Assembly: GCA_900617975.1 (NCBI GenBank)
Contig: UZAE01001159.1
Coordinates: forward strand, 1 to 14,894
Length of the DNA stretch: 14,894 bases
Direction: 5' to 3'
From: Rodentolepis nana
Taxonomy: Eukaryota > Platyhelminthes > Cestoda > Cyclophyllidea > Hymenolepididae
A program made the translations under genes and the position numbers. Of this stretch, positions 1-6,625 are shown piece by piece. The stretch's first letter is position 1, and each line of letters opens with the position of its first letter. The notes beneath the pieces were generated by a model. It was not told the DNA's origin, ran no database searches, and saw only the letters and a list, made by a program, of their open reading frames with translations.

Positions 1-27
1 CCCCCCCCCCCCCCCCCCCACCCCCCC
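1..27. repeat. Poly-C tract at the window edge
   Basis: Almost pure C with one A at position 20. Homopolymer length is uncertain in any assembly. Confidence 0.85.
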
Positions 28-611
28 TATTCACGATGTGTACTGCGCTGTACATGAAGCACCTCCGCACTTGCATGTATGCACCAGGCCAATCAAGGGA
101 GAGAGGCTACAGTCTGTTGCACTAACCTCTTTTTGGCCCTCATTCCAACAGCAGTCACATCTCCCTTCCTCTTCACCCCAAAGCACAAATATTTCGCATT
201 GCTGCATCCTCTCCTGCTGGTACTGCATTCCACAGCAAGAATTCCACCTGCTCGGAATAAAGAATTGGGAGATATTGGGTGGAGTATCACAGAGGATAAA
301 GGGAAATTTAAGGGAACAAAATATTGCCAATTTATCAAGAAATATTAGTATTATTTTCTCACAACAAAATGGGTGGGTGAGATAAGTGAATGACAATTTC
401 GCTGGGCATAATATCTAAGAAATAACAAGTTGGCTGAAAATAGAATATCTTGTAAAAAGCGGTGCTTTAAATTGGCCTTCTTGAAAAGAGATTGTCAAAA
501 TGTGTACTTTTATTGAACAAAAGAAAACTTTCAACATATTTAGTTCAGAGAGAGTGAAAAAAGAACCATGAATCAAAATTTCACATTCAATCAATAGTAC
601 CACTTAATACG
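28..611. other. No supported gene
   Basis: Both strands stay open for more than 110 codons between about 31 and 396, but neither translation shows a domain, and the two long frames are opposite each other. It may be a diverged repeat or chance. Positions 397-611 are AT-rich with nothing recognised. Confidence 0.5.
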
Positions 612-624
612 ATATTTTCGATGC
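612..624. repeat. Left target-site duplication of SINE-like copy 1
   Basis: ATATTTTCGATGC, identical to 945-957, which follows the A-rich tail directly. Confidence 0.85.
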
Positions 625-944
625 GAGGTGTGTGCTATAGACTTACCTACACGTGGTGCACCCTGGGCAACTTGCACTCATCATACGGCAAAAAAGTCTA
701 TTAACCGGCAGTTGACTTCTCACTTCAAACTACCATCACCCCCAATGTATGTCATATTCGACCCCTACCACGTTACTCACCTCACCTTTTCTCTACCTTA
801 GTCTTTGAAACACTCCTCTGTTACCCCCCTCCCCTCTCGACTTTTTTCATTTTGATGTTCCTCTTCCTCTGTGAAGCCTGAAGTCAACTAAGGGGCTAAT
901 GATGACCATCAAAACGCCTGCCATTTGATATAAACAAATAAAAA
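625..944 (+). repeat. SINE-like element, copy 1, with perfect 13-bp target-site duplication
   Basis: A 320-bp unit flanked on both sides by ATATTTTCGATGC (612-624 and 945-957, identical). It runs from gaggtgtgtgctatagac to an A/AAAT-rich 3' tail (aaacaaataaaa). No coding capacity was seen. The perfect flanking duplication and A-rich tail indicate target-primed reverse transcription of a short non-autonomous retroelement. A TTCGANNCC sequence near 749 resembles a pol III B box; no convincing A box was found, so tRNA origin is undecided. Confidence 0.8.
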
Positions 945-957
945 ATATTTTCGATGC
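945..957. repeat. Right target-site duplication of SINE-like copy 1
   Basis: ATATTTTCGATGC, identical to 612-624. The 5' A could also belong to the tail. Confidence 0.85.
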
Positions 958-1534
958 ATTTACCCAAGGTAGAGGGAATAAAACTCCATTTTCTGAAGAC
1001 GTCCCTGCTTATAGATCACTTTGTTAATTGTGATGTATTTCCGAACGTTTAGTGGATGTTGGAGGAGATTGACTTTGAACATGCCGGTTTTCAGGTCTGT
1101 TCGATTTCATTAATTTATAGCCTTGCACAGGCACGCATATTTCACAAACCGATTGTCATACGTCTGAGAGGAATTAATAAAATTGAAAGGGCTAAATGAG
1201 CTATAAAATGTTTTAATGCACCCCGAGTAAACTCTGAAGGTCACTGCTTCAATAGGTTGTTTAAGGTCACAGAAAATTATTTCTTTTTTGGGGGCTTTGA
1301 AAGAGAAGTGAACTGTGACTGTCTACTGGATTCTTGTGGACAAGAATTTGCTAAGTAACGAATAATGAATTGTGGAATTCAAGACCCCATTGACCTTTTT
1401 TTCTTGACACTTGCAGATCCGGACACCCTCCCCCCCTCCTCTTACCTCTTGTATTCTCACGACAAAACTTCGACTTTGTGTATATTAAAATCGATTGGAG
1501 AAATAATGAGTTGTTTTTTTCATCAATCGTTATT
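958..1534. other. No gene seen; one short perfect inverted repeat
   Basis: AT-rich sequence. The only structure noticed is ATTCTTGT-gg-ACAAGAAT at 1330-1347, an 8-bp perfect inverted repeat with a 2-bp spacer. Confidence 0.5.
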
Positions 1535-1669
1535 ATTCGCACATTCGATCACTCTACACTAAAGTCCCCCCCCCTCCCCCTCCTTACGTATAAAGTGATT
1601 CGTCGGGGGGGGGGGGGTGGGGGGGGGTGGGGGTGGTAACCCATTGTCAACTCATCGAAATGTGCGAAT
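1535..1669. repeat. Imperfect inverted repeat enclosing a C-run and a G-run
   Basis: The left arm ATTCGCACATTCGAT (1535-1549) pairs with ATCGAAATGTGCGAAT (1654-1669), differing by one extra base. Inside the arms lie C-rich 1566-1583 and G-rich 1605-1636, which are also complementary. A 135-bp foldback could therefore form with a loop of about 20 bases. It could be a small foldback mobile element or only a structured intergenic region. Confidence 0.7.
1605..1636 (+). repeat. G-rich tract (G-quadruplex-capable)
   Basis: Runs of 13, 9, 5 and 2 G separated by single T. Together they have enough guanine runs for an intramolecular quadruplex. Assembly length in such a run is unreliable. Confidence 0.8.
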
Positions 1670-2033
1670 AGAGTTTCCACAGAACGGAAATGGGCTGTAA
1701 TAAAGCAAGCGAGAGCGGAAAGAGGACAGGCCTAATAACAATGAGCAAATGGGATTTTGTTGTGTGTCCTTTAGTACCACAACCGATGCATTGGGGGGGG
1801 GGGATTTGGCGGGAATAATGAATTCACCTTTGAACGCACACGAAAGTAAAAATTTAAACCACCATCTGTCTTGGATTAAATTTCTTGCACGACTGTAGAG
1901 TTCCAGATTATTTCCTATTCGCTTAAAATTTGAACAGAAATCGCAAACAAATTGAACAAAATCAAGACTTTTTTCGTTAGTAAGACAAAACTACTTTTTT
2001 TTCATTAAGAAATCAACCTTTATACAATCACTC
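1670..2033. other. No gene seen
   Basis: AT-rich sequence between the C/G foldback and SINE-like copy 2. It contains the 11-G run at 1793-1803. Confidence 0.5.
1793..1803 (+). repeat. Poly-G run (11 G)
   Basis: A homopolymer of 11 G with no associated gene feature seen. Confidence 0.8.
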
Positions 2034-2323
2034 GAGGAGAACGCAATAGACTTACTCATATGACAAAAAGTCCATAAACTTGTTGAATTCTCACTTCAAA
2101 CTACCACGACCCGAATCTATATCATATTTGACCACTTCCACAGTACTCATCTTGCCTTACTCTCTACATTTGTGTCTGTCTCTTTTCACTTGTTAATCTT
2201 TCTTCTGTTCTCTCTCTCGACATTGTGTGACTTTAATGTTTCTCCCCTCAATGATGCCCGATGTCAACTAAAGGGCCATTGGTAACTATCATAAAGCCTG
2301 CCATTCGATACAAATAAATAAAT
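2034..2323 (+). repeat. SINE-like element, copy 2 (diverged)
   Basis: Same order of landmarks as copy 1: atagacttac, a shortened and altered segment, tcacttcaaactacc, catatttgacc, the pyrimidine-rich centre, gtcaactaaagggc, gcctgccattcgata, and a tail caaataaataaat. The section between atagacttac and the caaaaagtc landmark is mostly deleted. No target-site duplication is recognisable. Confidence 0.75.
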
Positions 2324-2923
2324 TGCCAATTGCCAATTGTGTGTATAATTGCAACAAAAGTACGTAAATTTATTCGCACGAACCGACCATTCCTATTACA
2401 ATGGTAATAAATAGGTCTTGGATGAGAGGAATTCCAGCACACCTACTACAACAACAAAAGGATTTCTTGGAATAATTGAAAACTAATAATAATAACCTGA
2501 ACGGTATGGGCTTAGGAGACAGATTGAAATTATCGTTTAATTGAACCTCCAAATGGCTTTAAAAGGAAATATCATCTACAATTTTGTAGAACTCAATTAA
2601 TGTGCATTCATTCAAATAGCGAAGAGTCGACAGAAAGCACTTTAAGTTGGAAAATCGGGATAGCGAAAGCCTGTCGAGTTAGATTTCACGATTTCAGAAC
2701 CAATCAACGCATGTCCCATGGATGAAATGTTTATGACTGATCACAAGTGATAAACCGAAATGTTAACTTTTCATTGGAGTTGTACAGAATGCTACTTCTG
2801 TGTATGATAAGAACTAAAGACACATCTTTTGAAAATTTACGTTACTATTAATCGATATTAATCAATAAACGAAAAAAAGATAAGAAATGTCAACATGAGA
2901 TCTCTAATAGGAGAATATTTTAA
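2324..2923. other. No gene seen
   Basis: AT-rich sequence beginning with a short attgcca tandem (2322-2338) next to SINE-like copy 2. No conserved motif was recognised on either strand. Confidence 0.5.
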
Positions 2924-3190
2924 ACGCAGTTCTATATTATATCCTTCTATTCGAGTAGCACTCGGGATCCCACAGTCATATGGCAGGTCGTAAATGAATA
3001 TACACAAGAATTCCTGGAAATTTCTTCAACCTCCCACCCTCTCACCCCTCTTCCAACATCAACGCTCCCACCGGATAACGCCGATACCGAATGGACAGAA
3101 TCCGCTGCCACCATAATGCACGCAAAAGGCGAATGCTCCAAGCCATCACTAAGTGTATGCTTTTCCAAAGGTCAGCATTTTTTGTTATTG
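2924..3190 (+). other. GC-richer open island, possible exon or old repeat
   Basis: A plus-strand frame free of stops runs from after a TAA near 2920 to past 3190. It reads, in part, STRDPTVIWQVVNEYTQEFLE and TPLPTSTLPPDNADTEWTES. A U-rich stretch ending gagtag (near 2958) could be an acceptor and aaag|gtcagc (near 3171) a weak donor. The minus strand is also open from 3168 to 2947, so the coding strand, if any, is uncertain. No family was recognised. Confidence 0.3.
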
Positions 3191-3205
3191 TTCATGGTGG
3201 CATGA

Positions 3206-3245
3206 ATGGAGGAGGAGGATGGAGGAAGGAGGGGGGGGGGGGGGG
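3206..3245 (+). repeat. Polypurine/poly-G tract
   Basis: GGA-type repeats (ggaggaggatggagg) followed by a run of 15 G at 3231-3245. The asymmetric purine strand could form triplex or quadruplex DNA. Confidence 0.75.
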
Positions 3246-3922
3246 TGATGGTGGGCATGTTCGGTGAAGGAGAGGAAGCCAAAAGACTAAGGTTTGCTGC
3301 TGCGGTAACTTGTGTTTTGCAATCATAAAGACTTCCAGAAATGAAATACAAAACGAGGAAATTAATTTAAAAAAAATAGTACGAAAATTTCCATTTATGA
3401 GAATTAAACCAATTTTGATAGTGTAATTGTTTTTGAAACAGAAAATAATTTTCAGGAGAGGTGTTTTAAGGACGATTAATGTAGAATTGGTGTCCAAAAA
3501 CTAGAACAAATGAAGGGAAATGTCACTTTCCAATCGGATTCAGTTTAACCCTCATATATTTTCACTTAGATGAAATCTTTTATCACCCATCAATATAAAA
3601 AATGTCATTTATAATTGTACTTCACTCCAATTTGTATCCAAAGTACCTGCTATTATATTTTCAGGAATTGATTGCTACAAAATTCATCGATTATTATGAT
3701 AGAAGATAACAAGTTTGGCCTCAAAATAGTCGACTTGCCTTTAACAGAGCAATGATTTTTATTTGTCTTCATCTTCTAAGATCATCCAGCATTGGCAAAG
3801 TTACACATAAGTGGTGAGAAATAATTAATACTATCACTGTATTATGCAACACTAATAAATTATCAAAACAACAGCAATGATAATAATAATAGAAATTTTA
3901 AAAGGTGTTTGAAATTCTAATT
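3246..3922. other. Probable intron or downstream sequence of the minus-strand gene
   Basis: AT-rich, with a small taa/gat-rich patch around 3869-3891. No further exon with a matching phase 0 start was found. Confidence 0.5.
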
Positions 3923-3924
3923 AC

Positions 3925-4274
3925 CTCTTCGCGATTGAAGTCCTGGAGAGACGAGGTCTCAGATCCAGCATAGCAAAATGATGCTGAAGAAGACGAGGAG
4001 AGGTAGTAAGGATCAAGCTCCCCGAAGACCACTGATCTCCCTGTGGTGCTCTGAGGTGGTCCAGTATGTTGGCGGGGTGGAAAGATTAGTAATGTGGGCC
4101 CCGCTTGATGATGGAAGTGATAGGGGTTGGTAATCATCGGGTAATGAGGCAGCGCTTGATGTGACTGATGGAGACTATGACCTGGAGGAGGGGGAGGAAC
4201 AGCCATCCAACTGGGGTAAGATGACTGCTGGCCAGAATCACTTTTTGCTTTACCTTGGAGTAAATTCAAAATAA
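3925..4274 (-). CDS. Exon 3 of the unidentified minus-strand gene (Pro/His/Ser-rich)
   Basis: Two acceptors in the same frame are possible: after ttaagag (exon starts 4274, adding VILNLLQ) or after ctccaag (exon starts 4253, joining SRP to GKAKSDSG). The exon encodes VPPPPPGHSLHQSHQ, PPRQHTGPP, a serine run and SLQDFNREE, then donor gtaatt at 3924. The coding length stays a multiple of three with either acceptor. Confidence 0.65.
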
Positions 4275-5350
4275 CTCTTAAATAGAAATGTAACTGGAGG
4301 TAAGTTTAGTTGACCAGTTAAAAGTCGAAACCGAGATTGAATTAACGTAGATCTTGCAAATTCAAATACTAAAATTAAGTTTTAGTGAACTTGAGAGACC
4401 TTACGCATCAAGGTCTACTTAAGATTGGAATTTTGTTCATTAGTAAGTGATTATGCTTAAAACCCATTTCAGAAAATGACAAAGTCTATTCCTTATACTT
4501 AAGTGTTGTATGGACAAATGTAGCTTTTAAAATTGAAGCTAGTCTATTGATAAAGGTATACAAGGTCATACATTATACATTTTGAAGCAAACATAACCTA
4601 GTATTTCTATTTACCCCTACATTATTTTACCGATATAATAAAAGAAAGGATATTTAGCGATGAAAGAAACACTCACCAGGTCTAGAAGGAATAACTTCAA
4701 GTAGTTGTTGAAGTCGACGCTCAAGGTACTGCAGATGTTCCACTGACATATTCTCCATTCTATAAGACTTGGATTTAGAAGTGGAAGACTTATTCTGCTG
4801 TTGTAGTTGCGAATTTTGTTGGACATTTCTAGAACCGGAAAAGGATAGTGACTGGGGAATAACTCCACTGGAGGAATCAGTTTTCTTAGAAGTGGAGGAA
4901 ACAGACGATCCTGAAGAGCGCAACAAATCTAAATCGAGGAAAATTAAAAGGCACATATAAAATGTACTTTCTAAGTTTATTCTATATTTCAAGTAGTAAA
5001 GGCCTACTAGAACTCAGGTGAGCCCTTTGATAACCCTGGCTGGTTTCTGGCTGGCTGTTTCTGACAGCTGTATTGGGTTGACTTGGAGGTAACCGTCTGC
5101 GTTGAGATTCATTCACGCTGGTATTAGGCTGGTAATGCGAGGCAAAGAAAGGTTTGACAGTCGTAGAAGGTCTGACTCGACAAGGTGTAGTGGTAGTAAG
5201 AGTTGTACACACAGGGGATTGGGAAGTTGGTGGGGGAGGATGCTTATCAGAAGAACGTCGACCGAAAAGTGGGAGTTTAGAAGGTCGAATAATACCGCTT
5301 GTATTATTGCTTGACTTGCTCGCAAAAGTGTGCAAATCCTGACTTGACAT
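3925..5350 (-). CDS. Unidentified Ser/Pro/Gln-rich protein with candidate SxLP motif and short coiled coil (3 exons, 3' incomplete)
   Basis: Join (minus) 5350-5008, 4928-4677, 4274-3925: 945 nt, 315 codons, phases matching at both junctions. I do not recognise the family. Residues 1-115 are Ser/Thr/Pro-rich with a basic patch IIRPSKLPLFGRRSS (20-34), which contains S-K-L-P in a basic/Ser setting, the form of an EB1-binding SxIP/SxLP motif. Residues 150-160 are Gln/Asn-rich. Residues 175-195 have hydrophobic residues at 180, 183, 187, 190 and 194, a 3-4-3-4 heptad suggesting a short coiled coil. The rest is Pro/His/Ser-rich with VPPPPPG. The last exon ends at donor gtaatt (3924-3919), so more exons follow at lower coordinates or outside the window. 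It lies head to head with UBR5. A microtubule plus-end or scaffold protein is one possibility, not established. Confidence 0.7.
4275..4676 (-). other. 402-bp intron of the minus-strand gene
   Basis: Donor gtgagt at 4676-4671, acceptor ttaagag ending at 4275 (or ctccaag ending at 4254). AT-rich, with no feature noticed. Confidence 0.65.
4677..4928 (-). CDS. Exon 2 of the unidentified minus-strand gene (heptad segment)
   Basis: Acceptor cgatttag (AG at 4930-4929), donor gtgagt at 4676. It encodes LLRSSGSSVSS, a Gln/Asn-rich segment and EHLQYLERRLQQLLEVIP, followed by SRP. Phase 1 in and out. Confidence 0.7.
5008..5350 (-). CDS. Exon 1 of the unidentified minus-strand gene
   Basis: The start is taken as the ATG at 5350 (MSSQDLHTF). 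An upstream in-frame ATG at 5413 would add 21 hydrophobic residues, but the intervening bases look like an acceptor (U-rich stretch ending gccgcag at 5365-5359). I therefore read them as the end of a 5'UTR intron or a trans-splice site. The donor gtaggc at 5007 gives phase 1, and codon 115 (AAT) is completed by the next exon after a 79-bp intron. Confidence 0.65.
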
Positions 5351-5358
5351 GATTATCA

Positions 5359-6542
5359 CTGCGGCAAAATGGCAAGGATCAATTAAGAAAATGAATTGGG
5401 CTTTTAATAGCATACAATGTTAAAACTAATACAATGGGAATATTCAATCAAAAACAAATTAATTATATCTTTTATATGCCGTCAAAAAACAGAAATGCTA
5501 TCATATTTTTTAAGGCCTGAAACTTAATACCAACGAAGCTCACAACTTTATAGTATTCATGGATTTCAAAGGCTTTCACATTTGTGAAAGAATAATGTAC
5601 CATATATTTAATGCGATCAAACAATAGGCTAAAGGTCATATTATGTATAAAAATATTGTTAGTTTTATAAATATTAACAAATTATATCAAAGGACAAATG
5701 TAAAAAGACTATATTTATTATTGTAATATTGCGAATTTTTTAAGATAAAGACTATTTTTATTATATTATTTACTTTATTTTTTCGCCCAAAAATACCCAC
5801 GTATATTGCGTTAGATTTTCCATTCGAAATTTTATTTACAGCATTATTTTTAGCATGAATGTATTGCAAAAGTATTGTGGAAAGCTTTACATTCTTTTGA
5901 AATTTGCTGTTTAGTATTTCATTGAATTACATAGTCATGCCACTATTTGATATTGAGGTAAAGTCTGCCTTCCAAGTATAAAAATGAATTTTCTGAGTTA
6001 AATGAATGACAGCAATTTTACGGATTTCTTGCATAATTTTTAGAATAGGGAAGTATATTAAGACCAGGATTATTAATTTTGATTTATGCCAATTATGCGA
6101 TTAAATTGAAAGTTGTTCGAATCGGGCCAGGTTTCAAAGAAAGGGGGTGAGCTTGTCAATTTTATCGATCTGTAATAAAAATTGGTTTGTAAGAAAGTTG
6201 GAAAATAGGAAATAAAATGAATAGTATATTTTAAAATTCATTCAGTATCTATTTTGCACTGTGACAACAGGCTATATTTTATGGAATAAGCATTCCTTTC
6301 CCTGTTGTATTTTAAATTAATGACGTGTAATGAAGGAAAGTATATAATATAAGCATATATAAAGCATATGTTATTTACAAATTGAAGAAAATTATTTTAA
6401 ATTTTATTATTTTTAAACTTGACGTAATTTTAATAGAATTTTTTATTAACTTTTTATTTTAAATTATTTGCTATTTTTCAAGGTTGAATTAGCTGTATAA
6501 TTGATAATAACAGTTTGCAATTTATCCGTGTTGGGTTTGAGC
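5359..6542. promoter_or_regulatory. Divergent promoter / 5'UTR region between the minus-strand gene and UBR5
   Basis: The two coding starts are head to head, 1192 bp apart (5350 and 6543), so both promoters should lie here unless first exons are remote. The region is very AT-rich. Visible candidates are tatataatataagcatatat with a repeated aagcatat (6340-6368), TGACGTG near 6321, TGACGTAA near 6419 and a perfect palindrome at 5573-5590. None is proven. Flatworm core promoters are poorly defined by sequence. Confidence 0.45.
5573..5590. repeat. 8-bp perfect inverted repeat in the divergent intergenic region
   Basis: CTTTCACA-TT-TGTGAAAG. It could be a dimer-protein site or chance. Confidence 0.5.
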
Positions 6543-6625
6543 ATGTCATACCCTCACTTTTTTGTTTCCAAAAAACATAAAGATGGCGTTTCTCAGGTTC
6601 AACTGCAACTGGATCTTTATGAATT
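6543..6625 (+). CDS. UBR5: UBR5 coding exon 1 (start codon)
   Basis: Residues 1-27 plus two bases of codon 28. ATG at 6543-6545 opens MSYPHFFVSKK, which resembles the UBR5 N-terminus (M-x-x-x-HF-V-V). The donor is gtacct at 6626 and the phase is 2. Two possible acceptors lie upstream (AG at 6481-6482 after a U-rich tract, and near 6511). Either could end a 5'UTR intron or be a spliced-leader trans-splice site, giving a short leader. This is inference; no transcript end is visible. Confidence 0.8.

Noticed and set aside
31..396. Long overlapping open frames on both strands
   Set aside because: Opposed frames, no recognisable domain, low-complexity surroundings. Kept only as an unexplained stretch.
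625..944. Hammerhead ribozyme in the SINE-like element, as in schistosome Sm-alpha repeats
   Set aside because: The required CUGAUGA and GAAA cores were not found in the correct order on either strand of the copies. A resemblance at atgatgag in copy 1 is absent from the others.
2947..3168. Minus-strand open frame as a further exon of the minus-strand gene
   Set aside because: The best acceptor (cacttag) would put a stop in the required phase 0, and a weaker one (gaaaag) has a poor pyrimidine tract. Unproven.
6115..6135. TTCGAATC resembling a tRNA T-loop / B box
   Set aside because: The flanking bases do not pair as a T-stem, and there is no acceptor stem or A box at the right distance.
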